A stretch of DNA of 64,000 nt from contig NC_058342.1 of NCBI RefSeq assembly GCF_905475395.1, positions 35,980,140 through 36,044,139 of the forward strand, in the 5' to 3' direction. The position numbers and the translations under genes are program-made. Of this stretch, positions 14,301 to 23,182 are shown piece after piece. The notes below the pieces were generated by a model. The model did no database searches. It was not told the origin of the DNA and saw only the letters and a list, made by a program, of their open reading frames with translations. Source of the stretch: Chrysoperla carnea. Its lineage: Eukaryota > Arthropoda > Insecta > Neuroptera > Chrysopidae. How positions within the stretch are numbered: position 1 is the first letter of the stretch; each line of letters starts with the position of its first letter.

Positions 14301-14493
14301 CATGCTGGCATGTACATTGCGAAGAATGTTGGCTTCAAACTTTGGTAAGAGCCACTCTGTTTTTAATCATTTTGTTACACCAAAAATAAAGAGATCCTAA
14401 TTTGCATTTATTTTTCAGGAAACCCGAAAAAAAGTATGCCCACAATGTAATGTAGTTACATCATCCTCGGATTTACGTCGAATATATATGTGA
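5316..14493 (+). CDS. RNF220: RNF220-like E3 ubiquitin ligase, 3' part (7 exons)
   Basis: Exons: 5316-5503, 5953-6105, 6205-6349, 13521-13744, 13973-14194, 14270-14344, 14419-14493 (TGA at 14491-14493). About 359 C-terminal residues are visible; the first exon enters in phase 1, so the N-terminal exons lie outside the window or were not recognised. Two Cys-rich zinc-binding motifs (CCPVCGVCLQSGELESHF in exon 1; CCPICNRGML followed by HISQC in exon 2) flank a basic linker, as in the RNF220 family. An acidic Ser-rich middle (EGEDGEEEDLIVDADD) follows, then a helical stretch and a C-terminal RING finger made from CLICM, TTCWHVHCEECW and CPQC, ending in SSSDLRRIYM. Known family members are nuclear/cytoplasmic RING E3 ligases that ubiquitinate transcriptional regulators and affect Wnt and Hedgehog signalling; that role is carried over by homology only. 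Introns are 450 bp or less, except a 7.2-kb one (6350-13520) full of repeats. Convergent with the RhoGAP gene. Confidence 0.93.
7504..7556. repeat. Palindromic GTTACA simple repeat
   Basis: A short run of alternating CTGTTACAGTTACAGTTACA units reading nearly the same on both strands, able to form a hairpin. Confidence 0.7.
7629..8133 (+). repeat. Family A, long copy
   Basis: Includes the left block AACAAGTGAAAACAAACAAT at 7633, the CCTCACGGGTAAACAGTG block near 7898, TATAAGGAACATTTTTTACC and the right block ACACCTATACCAAAATTTTG, ending near ATATATATGGTATAG. Almost full length but with internal divergence. Confidence 0.8.
8960..9204 (+). repeat. Family A, right-half copy
   Basis: Runs from AACTCGACCTCACTCTTTAC through CTTGAGTTATCGTGTACATA and AAACTTGGGACTAAACTTAG to ACATGGTATAAAAA. 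Confidence 0.85.
9523..10287. mobile_element. Pogo/Tc1-like non-autonomous DNA transposon, 765 bp
   Basis: The ends are imperfect inverted repeats: left CAGTGAAATCTGGTTAAGTG, right (complement) CAGTGGAACTTGTTTAACTG. The element is flanked by TA on both sides (9521-9522 and 10288-10289), the target duplication typical of Tc1/mariner/pogo elements. The interior repeats the phrases CAGATATAGAGG/CATTTATAGAGGTATTCCAC, and no transposase frame is visible. Confidence 0.8.
11283..11818 (+). repeat. Family A, near-complete copy (536 bp)
   Basis: The most complete copy in the window: left block AAGTGAAAACAAATAATTGA, the block GCGCCCTCGCGGATAAACAG, TATAAGAAACATTTTTTACA, CTCGACCTCACTTTTTACGT, GGACCAACGGGCGGACATTC, and right end CATGGTATAAAAA. 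No coding frame. It can serve as a reference for the family. Confidence 0.85.
12490..12655 (+). repeat. Paired GC-rich direct repeat
   Basis: AACTCGAGCGCGTC followed by AGATTAAGATA or TGATTAAGATA occurs at about 12490 and again at about 12630, 140 bp apart, unusual in composition for this AT-rich intron. A G-run (about 12520-12530) lies between. Confidence 0.7.
13775..13945 (-). repeat. Dispersed repeat B, inverted copy
   Basis: Lies in the RNF220 intron between exons ending 13744 and starting 13973. Read on the minus strand it matches 16690-16900: AAATTTATAAGCAACGCTTG-like, then TAGTTGCGTGGTATTGTAAA, then TTTGGTTTATATGTGAGTAC. Confidence 0.8.
14270..14493 (+). CDS. RNF220: RNF220 RING-finger exons 6 and 7
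   Basis: The RING is split over three exons: the first Cys pair is at the end of the exon closing at 14194 (phase 0), the central Cys-His block is on 14270-14344, and the last CPQC pair is on 14419-14493. Both introns here are short (75 bp), with GTAAGT/GTAAGA donors and pyrimidine-rich acceptors. All RING zinc ligands appear present, so the ligase domain looks intact. Confidence 0.93.
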
Positions 14494-15779
14494 AAAAAAA
14501 TTGAATGCGTGAAAGAAAATTAATTTATTCATGGAAATCATTATATAAAGAAAATATTTTACAAAATTTAAAATAATTTGTATAATTAATCAAATTTATA
14601 TGCTACTACTGTCATCTTTGAACAGATTTTATAACTAATATCACATACACAAACCGTTTACAGTGGACATTTCAAATGAGTTCCCTTTGAAAATTTTCAT
14701 GGTTAATCGTTAAACTTTTGATTTTTCCGATAAATCACAAGTCGAAAATCGAAAATAGTTCATAATACTCGATTTCGAGAGATTATTTTGAACAAAGTGG
14801 TTAACTGTAACTAGTTCATTTGATGAAATGATAGATAGAACTTCAAAAAGTTGAATTGGGACGTCCCAGGTCCCACTGGATCAAAGATTAAAAGCTTAGA
14901 TTTATTCTTTAACAAGAGTCACGAAATCAGGCACCAATCGTTCTTTGATGATTCACTTAACCAACTCAGTGAAGATTGAGAAAAATGATTAGGGTTGCAC
15001 AATCGTTAGGGTTGCCAACTCAAAATTCCGGGAAATATTCCAGTAAGTCAGGGAATAGTAGTACGATAAAAATTTTCAAAATATTTGAAGAGATATATGA
15101 AATTGATTAATTGATACACAAATTCAAATATAATTTGATAAATAAAATTAAATCCAAAGATTTCGAAATTTAAATTTAAAAAAGTTGTTTGTTTTATTTA
15201 ATTTTTTTGTAAATTAAAGTATGGGCAAATAATTATTATTTTGTTATGAATTCAATACGTATTATATTAATTATTATTATTATTATTATTAATTATTAAT
15301 TATTATATATTTGTTTCTTGTTACAATTTAACTGTAGATTAATAATAAAAAAAAATTAAATTGTTGTACGATTAAATACACATAATCATTAGTGAACTCT
15401 ATTCAATGTCTTACGTCTCTTTTTATTGTTTCTCCTTGTCCTAATGCCTAGTCATAGATCTACGGTTGTCATATCACGGGTTATGGGCCGCTGTCTTTGG
15501 TTTTCATTTTTGATTGGCTTAAAAGTATTAGTCTATAAGTAAAAAAGTACAAGGAAAGGTTTAGGTAGGTATTTAAGAAGGTTGATCTACAATAAATAAA
15601 TAAAATTCATTATAATTAATTTATATTTTATAAATTAATTAATAGTACACCTAATAGTGTGATGATTAGTTAACAATGGTGTAGGTGTAGGTACCTAATC
15701 ATTCATTAACACAAACATTAATTACTCACTCTCTCTCATTCACTCACTCACTCATATTCATATAATAATTAATATTAAT
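14494..15779. other. Convergent 3' intergenic region, RNF220 to RhoGAP
   Basis: No gene seen. AT-rich with an ATT-rich simple stretch near 15260-15310, TCAC/ACTC runs near 15725-15755 and no recognised mobile-element end. It should hold the 3' UTRs of both convergent genes. Confidence 0.6.
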
Positions 15780-18700
15780 CTAGTTTCTAGTTGTATTTGT
15801 AGTTCTAGCTTGTTTCAATAACGCCACTGGAATTGTTTGTAATAATTGCACATGCTCTATCAATGTTTCAGTTAATTTACAACAAGTCGCTGCAAATGCA
15901 ATCTCTGAATTTAAATCGTTGTTTTTTGTTTGACTTTTTGTTGTAAAAATGTATCTAAAATCAAATAAAATCATTATTAAGAAGTTAGGTGTAGTCAGAA
16001 TTTTCATCGATGTTCTTAAAGTATAATATCTTAGAAATATTCTCTGAAAATTTGAAATAAATAACACTGATAAAAAAATCAGATTCAAATTTCCAATTCA
16101 TTCCAAATGAACTCCGATTCAATCCAGTATGAAATTTCCAATTCGATCCCATTCATGAATTGGAACCAATTGGAAATTTTCGACTAGTTCTATTGGATTG
16201 AATGGGAATTCAATCAGAATGAATTGTATATCCGATTCATTACAATTAAATTTTGATTAAAAATTTTAATTGGTTTTAATGAGAATGAATTGCAAATTTT
16301 TTTTCCAGTTGAACCCTATTCATTCCGTTTGGTTTAATTAGAAATTTCCGTTATGGAGCTTATCATAAATGCAAGAGGTCCGGGTTCGACTCCTGGTGCG
16401 AGTGAATAAATAAATAAATAATATATATAATAATAATAATTTACCGTGGTGGAAATAATGAAGGTGCTATTATCATAGCTACGTTGTGTAAATTCATTTT
16501 ATTAAAATGCTGATGGCGCACCACTTGAATGAAGAACTCTAGCAACGCATACAGAGTTGTCCGATTTTGAACTGGTAACAATAGAATAAGTAAATTTAAT
16601 GCATTCAATTGGTCATGAGGATCTTGAATAGCTACAACAGAAACAACAAAAAATTTTATTTTATAAATTAAAAATTTAAATTTTTGATCGAAAATCCATC
16701 ATTTGATGAACAGAGTCGACTATAGTTAGTTTATTGATGATTGAAGAGCGATATTTATATTATCAAATTTATAAGCATCACTTGCACATAATATATTATA
16801 TATTTTTGTAGTTGCGTGGTACTGTAAAGCTAAAAATAACTTATTATTTGACTACAAAGCAGGTATTTGGTTTATATATGTAAGTTGTTTTTACTGATTT
16901 ATTTATTCTGAAAGAATATATAAAGAAGTTTTACATAATATTCAAAATTATAATAATAATTAAATAATACCTGAAAGAATAAATTAAATTACAGGTTATT
17001 AATACAACTTAATATATCTCTTCTTATAAATTATTACGCACATATGTCAAAAAAAGCATAAACAGTTTACTCTATTGTTCTCTTGGTAACACACAAAACA
17101 AATAAAACATATAAAGTCATTTACATATATAAGTACCATGCAATAAACCAAAATCCTTTTTATAATATTGTAGGTTTACAATCACCTTAAATTAATTAAT
17201 TAAATAATTATACAATTAGCTGATTACGTACCATGTGTTTCATAAAATAAATGTATTAATTCTGTTGTAAATAAAGGTTGCGGTAAATCTCTTAAAATCT
17301 TCTTTAAAATAGATACTAATTCATGACTAGTTGATTTGTTTAATAATGCTTTACATGATTCTTGTTTGGTATAAAAGTGCTGTTCCAACTCAGTACACAG
17401 GAGTTCAACACGTTGTTTGTTACCCGCCACTCGTAACAGTCCTTCTTCTTTGAGTCTGGCGTCGGTTGATAGACGTGACAATAGATCACGTATTATCAAT
17501 GGCACTGCATCATCACTGCTGGTAGTGTTACTGTTCGCACTGTTATCAGCACTAGCATTGCATGGATCGTGATCGTTATCATTATTTATAAATTGATAAT
17601 CACGCATCACTAATGTTGATAAATTTACACCAAATAAGTTGCCATCTGTAAAACACACAAATACAAACACTATTTTTAAGCGTTACAACTTGGTACTAAA
17701 CTTAGTGTGCCTTGATATATTTCATTTATACATGGTATAAAAATTGTAAGGAACGACTTTTTCATTACTAAAGTCAAGGATTGTTCACACAAACGTATCA
17801 GGAAGCGAGAACAAGCTGAGATAGTGTCGAACTAGGTGCGCGAACTGAACCAAAATTCGTCCTCCATCGAACATACCTTGTTTAATTCTACTATAACCTA
17901 ACTTATTGGATTTTGTCGCTAAGATGTCAGCGCCACGAGTAAACAAAATGTAAACCATACTTGTTGGGCTCAGCTGATTGTTTTATCGAATAAAAAGACA
18001 AAAGATTTCTATTGATATCTCGATTTTCATTGAATGAAAAGGCAAAAGTATCCTAAATATCATGAAAATCGTTGGAGCCATTTCCGAGATAAAACGACAT
18101 TTTCTAAAAATGAAACCTAGCTAGATCGATTTTTCGTCCCAAAAACCCCCTACATACTAAATTTCATGAAAATCATTGGAGCCGTTTCTGAGATTCCAAA
18201 TATATGAAGTCTCTGACTCGTGACTTCCATGTGTATGTATGTATAGGAATGATTTGATTGAATTGTGATGTAGAAAGAAAATATAATTGTGTTTAATTTT
18301 ACCTTCTTTTCGTTTTCGTTTTAACGGTTTACGCCGATGAATTTTTAAGGAATGTTTATCGAAGAGCATACAAATTTCCAACCATAACATGGGAGTCATA
18401 TCTTTAAAATCCAGATCAGTGACTTGATTTACAGATATTCGTTGTTCATTCGAACTATAATTAACATCAATATTAACAATATTCGTTTCATTTTGATATA
18501 AATTCAAAGACTCTTCTTGTTTTATTGTTGAGCTACTTCGATTGTTGTTGAATGCCATTTCAAAACTCATTGGTCCATTTGATGGAATGCTTGGATGGAA
18601 TGATGACTGCGCATGCGATCGATGCGGATGCTGGATCAGAGTCGGACTATCAATTAAAGCATCTACATTCCGACGATGCGTCGAAGATGTTTGTGTATCA

Positions 18701-20762
18701 GGTTGTGGGTCACGTATTAATCGACCTCGTTCACGTGAATTTCGCGGACAATACATTGTACCAATACGGTTAAATCCTAATAGTTCAATACCCTCTGAAT
18801 TTGAAGCAACCGCTTCGCGATAATGACTCCAATTTGGCCGGCCAAACATTTCAGTCGATGGTAATATGGATGGTACATGGTTAGATGTGTCACAATTATC
18901 TTCGGATTTCGATTCAAGCCCACGATTACGGTTGCAACTTGGAGGGGCACTAGGCGTACGACGCAACGTATCTTTTTCACTTTCACTACTGCTACGGTGT
19001 GCACTTGTGATTTGGGCTTGCTCTAAATCAGATTGATGAAATATTTTAACGAAACTTGGGACACTTCCAACTCTGAAAATGAATTTAGCATTTTAAAACA
19101 TCACATGATAATTAAGGAGGTCCCCCCGTGTGATTTTTTTGCGTAATTTGATTCCTTAATATACAGGGTGGGTCATTTTAATCTCTAATGGCTAATAGCT
19201 CGTATTGTAATTGATAAAAACCCAAACAATTCCCAAAATATGTTTTAAAAATGGTCATTCACGAGGGGAACCTTTTAAGAATTATCATCAGCATCAATAG
19301 TGAATTCATTCAATTATTGATTACTGATTGCTGAATGGTGTTTAATACGTACAGATTGTTTGATGAATGCGGATGATGGTTGTTTGTGTGTGCAGATTGA
19401 TCGTGTTGCGTTGATGTTGCTGCATTTGTATTCCAATTAGTTGCATTCCAATCAGTTGTTGTCGATTGAATTGGTGTGCTTTGAATTGAATCGAAATCCA
19501 ATGAGTCGGGTGTTGCACTCCGTGATCGAGATCGTGTGCCTGTACTATCGTTACCGTTTCCGGTGTCGTCTACGTCTGCTGTCTATGTATATTAGTATCA
19601 TATCAATAATAATTACTAGTCAAATTATGGAGGGTAGAGATAAGGAGAATCATCTTTAAGAATCAGAGACCAAACTGTGTATAACCACAGCTAGGCCATT
19701 AGACTGTGCTTACCTGAAAAGACGGAGAAGTTGTGGTCTTTCTGTGTGGCGTCTGGCCTCGACAGAATCCTTTAGGTTCATCCGATTTTAATAGCGCCTC
19801 CTATCCGATGACCCCCGTCTTCGGGTGACAGGAGTGTACATCCTCTTTTGTTTTATTATTATTATTATTACCCACACCCCTATTTAAGATTTTCTTCCTT
19901 TCCTCTACCCTCCTTAAGTCAAATTAACAAAATTCAATAAAAATAAAATTTTTTTATTAATTACCTCAACATCAACATCTGATTTAAAAACATTTCGAAT
20001 ATCGGGTTTACGTTGCCATCCTCGGTTCCTGCTCGCTACATGTGCTCCTGCTAGATGCGCTCGTGACTTGACTGTATAATTAAGTGCACGTACTCGTTTT
20101 CGTACAGTATCTGCTTGCCGCTTAGATAATTGTCGTAGTGACATGTCTAATTGTTGATCGGTGATTTGACGACATTGATTGAATACTTCGACTAAGTGAC
20201 CCATTCCCATGACTCGTAGTAATTCTGTGTCATTTTCCACCTCTGTACAAACATGAAACTAGTTAAGTAAAATAAAATCGAGTAACAACGTGTTTCTTGT
20301 GACTCAGTCAATATTAACGGTTGACGTTGACAACTTTTAAATTGGGAAGTAGGGAAATCAGTTTCAGTAGCACTTTGGACGCTCACATTGTGAGTACTAG
20401 TCGCGTTATAAGCTCTCAAACTCGATTTAAAATATAACTTTTATTTTTCAAATGATAATAATTAGCAAATTCATTAATTTTAATTAGCTAGTGCATTAAA
20501 AAATAGAGGTTATGATTTAATCTCCCCCTTCACTCGAAGGCGGTGAGTGGTTACCATTTGATTATCATAAAATTGACTTAATTATTATTTTTTTAATAAA
20601 TTTATATGTTTTGCTTTGTTTATTAAAGTTATTAGAAGTATATACAATACCATCAACTTCCAATTTTGTATGGTCCTCATCTTCTGTAGTAGCTGTATGT
20701 TTTGTTTCCTGAACAAGCTTGTACTCATTCCAGAAATCTTTGTAGTCGTCATTTGCATACAT
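15780..20762 (-). CDS. conu: RhoGAP protein, ARHGAP18/28/40 family (conundrum-like), complete
   Basis: Seven coding exons on the minus strand: 20762-20651, 20242-19965, 19582-19353, 19072-18303, 17645-17232, 16631-16445, 15954-15780 (stop TAG). Phases agree throughout and give about 721 residues. The start chosen is the ATG of MYANDDYKDFWNEYK; the frame stays open upstream without another ATG, so an alternative 5' exon is possible. Order of parts: N-terminal FWNEYKLVQE motif, a basic RKRVRALNYTVKSR/RKPDIRNVF block, Ser/Arg-rich disordered middle (RSRSRSATPDSLDF; VGSVPSFVKIF), the segment DLDFKDMTPMLWLEICMLFD, then the RhoGAP domain from about residue 464. The catalytic arginine finger is in EEGLLRVAGNKQRV (about R535) and the domain continues through LKKILRDLPQPL, LNALNLLILLLP and MNLHNVAMIIAPSLFPPR. 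Family members stimulate GTP hydrolysis on Rho1/RhoA and act on cortical actin. The closest family is ARHGAP18/28/40; the Drosophila name conu is assigned by resemblance. Confidence 0.9.
16085..16335. repeat. Self-complementary AATTCATTC-type degenerate repeat
   Basis: Variations on CCAATTCATTCC and its complement alternate over 250 bp inside a RhoGAP intron, including CATGAATTGGAACCAATTGG. The stretch can fold on itself in many registers. Confidence 0.65.
16340..16420 (+). repeat. tRNA-derived SINE tail fragment
   Basis: GGTCCGGGTTCGACTCCTGG contains a perfect RNA polymerase III B-box (GGTTCGACTCC) and is followed at once by an AATA simple repeat, the usual end of a tRNA-derived SINE. The A-box half is missing or not recognisable. 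Confidence 0.6.
16690..17165 (+). repeat. Dispersed repeat B, long copy
   Basis: In the RhoGAP intron between exons ending 17232 and starting 16631. It holds the shared block of copy 1 (16715-16800), the TAGTTGCGTGGTACTGTAAA block and, at 17135-17160, ACCATGCAATAAACCAAAA, whose complement occurs at 13780-13805. Confidence 0.75.
17665..17740 (+). repeat. Family A, right-end fragment
   Basis: TTTAAGCGTTACAACTTGGT followed by CCTTGATATATTTCATTTAT and ACATGGTATAAAAA, just upstream (gene sense) of RhoGAP exon 5. Confidence 0.8.
17925..18200 (+). repeat. Dispersed repeat C
   Basis: The block TCAGCGCCACGAGTAAACAA plus ATGTAAACCATA is shared with 32595-32640. The next block, TTTCATGAAAATCATTGGAG plus CCGTTTCTGAGAT (18150-18195, with a diverged twin at 18058-18090), is shared with 55335-55375. 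Confidence 0.75.
19690..19850 (+). repeat. Dispersed repeat D with stem-loop, copy 1
   Basis: In a RhoGAP intron. TTCATCCGATTTTAATAGCG then TATCCGATGACCCCCGTCTT and CGGGTGACAGG follow the same plan as 62398-62455 (TTCATCTGATCAAAATAGCA ... TATCCGGAGACGTCTCGCC ... TTCGGATAACAGG). The compensating changes keep a short stem. Confidence 0.6.
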
Positions 20763-21059
20763 ACTCCAACTCCAACTCCGTAAATATTGCAACTAAAACT
20801 AAATAGCATTATACTTATTAATTACTAATTAATAGAAATCTATCTAAACCTAGACTAGTTGTTAATCTATAATTATACTTTGATTGATTCTTACTCACTA
20901 GTACCTACATAATTAATTTATATGATTTGAAATCTATCTTATAATTAATAATGACCCAGGCACGGATTCAGAAATCCAAAAATCGACCAAATGCGAGTCG
21001 GAGTATGAACTCGCTCATGATCGATATAGTGCATTCCTACAAAGGAGATGTTTACAAAA

Positions 21060-21345
21060 TATATGACGCCCTGGCCAAGATTTTGTACCTTTCGTTTTTT
21101 TTCGCGAAAGCATTGACAATATCATCGATATCCTGATGTTAGACTAATCTTTCCTGTCCCATTGAGACACGCAACCAAGATTTTACATCGCGAAGTATAG
21201 AAAACGATTTCTCTGCGGTAGCTACTCTCGTCGAAAGAGTTGGAAATCTGGAAATCGATAAGTCCTTGACACCAACATTTGTTTCAAGTAGTAAAACTCT
21301 CAACTGAAATTGGTCGAGTACCTCCGGAGACAATCTTTGACCCAA
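21060..21345 (-). pseudogene. hAT transposase C-terminal fragment
   Basis: The minus-strand frame reads LSPEVLDQFQLRVLLLETNV, then FPTLSTRVATAEKSFSIL, RDVKSWLRVSMGQERLV. ATAEKSFSILRDVKSWLRVSM with MGQERL is the signature of the hAT C-terminal dimerisation domain (as in ZMYM1/TTF-type hAT proteins). An in-frame stop follows QERLV, after which DIDDIVNAFAKK resumes, matching the usual last helix with a short deletion. No upstream catalytic part is present, so this is a dead fragment. Confidence 0.8.
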
Positions 21346-22205
21346 ATCATTGATAACGGAAACTAATAGGGGAATGTAAACGATTTAGCTATGATTTTTT
21401 TTCGTTTTTGAAAATCTTCATGCTTTGAAACGAATTTTTAAACCAAAAATAGTTCTCCCAAAAATTATCAGATGGGGGTTTAGTATGAAATTAGAAACAA
21501 TAGACTAAGAGTTTGAATTCATTGTTTTTGTTAAATTTTATTAAATCATTAGTCTGTTTAGATGATAGGAAGGCCAATCATACCCATATGGGTGGACCCA
21601 CCACAGTAATGACCATAAAAAAAGGGGGTTTGTTTATTTATTATGATCACGATCATGTCCAAATCATGCATATGGATGGGTATTGGGGAACAATAGTTAT
21701 AGATAATACTAAGATAAGTAATGTTACTTATTATTTTTATTAGATGTTATTCATTGTCAATATTTACGTTTTATTTTAACTTTATTTATCCATTCCAACC
21801 TCACCTTAACGATCAGTTCATGATATTATTATTAATTAGTAATTATTACGTAGTTAAGTAGGTTCCTATAACACAATAAGTCAAATATTCAACATTCAAT
21901 ATCTACATTTAATAAACATGTAAATTATAACACAAGAACTGTAACTGTTTATTAAGAACATCAATCTTATAATTAATTAATTAGTTAATTATTAAAATTA
22001 ATAATAAATATTAAAATATGTAAAACCAACCTGTCTATCTATCTATCAATATTCTATACTTAAACACAACCTTATTCTAATATTTACAATACACAATACA
22101 CTTGACTTATGTACTTACGTACCTACACTACATACTTAACTTATTACTTAGTACGGTAAGTATCTTTGAATATTTACTATATAGAAGTGGCAACAGAGTG
22201 AGAAC

Positions 22206-22530
22206 CACCTCTCAAACATAGAGATAATACAGTTAGGGAACACCAGTGGTTTGCTAGCCTGTAAGTGGATACGATATGCAAAGCGAGAGAGAAGACTGTC
22301 GATGAGTTCCCCTGTGTCCTTGTCATAATCATACACACAGGGGAACTTACTGGCAGTTTTCTCTCTCACTTCGCATATCCCATTCACTTACAGGCTGGTG
22401 TTCTCTATCTTCATATGTTATGTGTCTGTACTTTTTTTTAAACATTTGAAAGTCAAAATTGGTCAAAAAAAAAAACTGTAGACGTGAATTTAATGACGTT
22501 TGGTATAGGTCATCACTACCGTTATATCCA
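22206..22530. repeat. Fold-back unit, copy D1
   Basis: A 139-bp imperfect inverted repeat spans 22257-22395: arms start GCCTGTAAGTGGATACGATA and end complementarily at CACTTACAGGC, with the loop near CCTTGTCATAATCATA. An outer pair GGGAACACCAG / CTGGTGTTCTC extends it. The whole unit, including TTAATGACGTTTGGTATAGG downstream, is repeated at 22852-23182. Confidence 0.9.
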
Positions 22531-22853
22531 TGAAAGTTATAAGAAGGAGAACGATCGCTATAGAAAATATTGTCCCCGAAATATGAATAAAATAAGTGAG
22601 GCGCTGCGACCGCTAAGTAGTATCAATAAGAGCGGGCTGCTGTGCGTTAATTTGAAATGATATATCAATTTGTACATTATGCAACTATCTTCATTTACTT
22701 GTACTCATAAACAGCTAACTTCGCAGATACTACTTCTTGATGACAGCGCGGCTGGTGGCTGAAAAATGAACTATAAATTCTACAAATTTTCAGGGACAGA
22801 CTCGCTAATGCTTTAACACGTAGCGATCGTTCTCCTTCTTTATAGCCTTCATG
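22526..22853. repeat. Inverted arms between the two fold-back units
   Basis: GTTATAAGAAGGAGAACGAT plus CGCTA at about 22535-22560 is matched in reverse complement by TAGCGATCGTTCTCCTTCTT at about 22822-22845. The interior (22561-22820) shows no frame. D1, this pair of arms and D2 therefore form one nested structure. Confidence 0.8.
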
Positions 22854-23182
22854 TCTCAAACATAGAGATGATACAGTTAGGGAACGCCAGTGGTTTGCTA
22901 GCCTGTAAGTGGATGCGATATGCGAAGCGAGAGAGAAGACTGTCGATGAGTTCCCCTGTGTCCTTGTCATAATCATACACACAGGGGAACTTACCGGCAG
23001 TTTTCTCTCTCACTTCGCATATGCCATCCACTTACAGGCTGGTGTTCTCTATCTTCATATCTATGTGTCTGTACTTTTTTTTAAACATTTGAGAGTCAAA
23101 ATGATCAAAAAAAAAAAAAAAAAAACTGTAGGCGTGAATTTAATGACGTTTGGTATAGGTCATCACTACCGTTATATCTGTA
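22852..23182. repeat. Fold-back unit, copy D2
   Basis: Near-identical to 22206-22530. Its hairpin (22901-23039) is better paired than in D1: GGATGCGATATGCGAAGCGA faces CACTTCGCATATGCCATCC. A poly-A run of about 20 at 23108-23126 distinguishes it from D1. Confidence 0.9.

Noticed and set aside
18542-18823. Plus-strand frames of 93 and 73 codons
   Set aside because: They are antisense to RhoGAP exon 4, whose frame, splice sites and phases agree with its neighbours.
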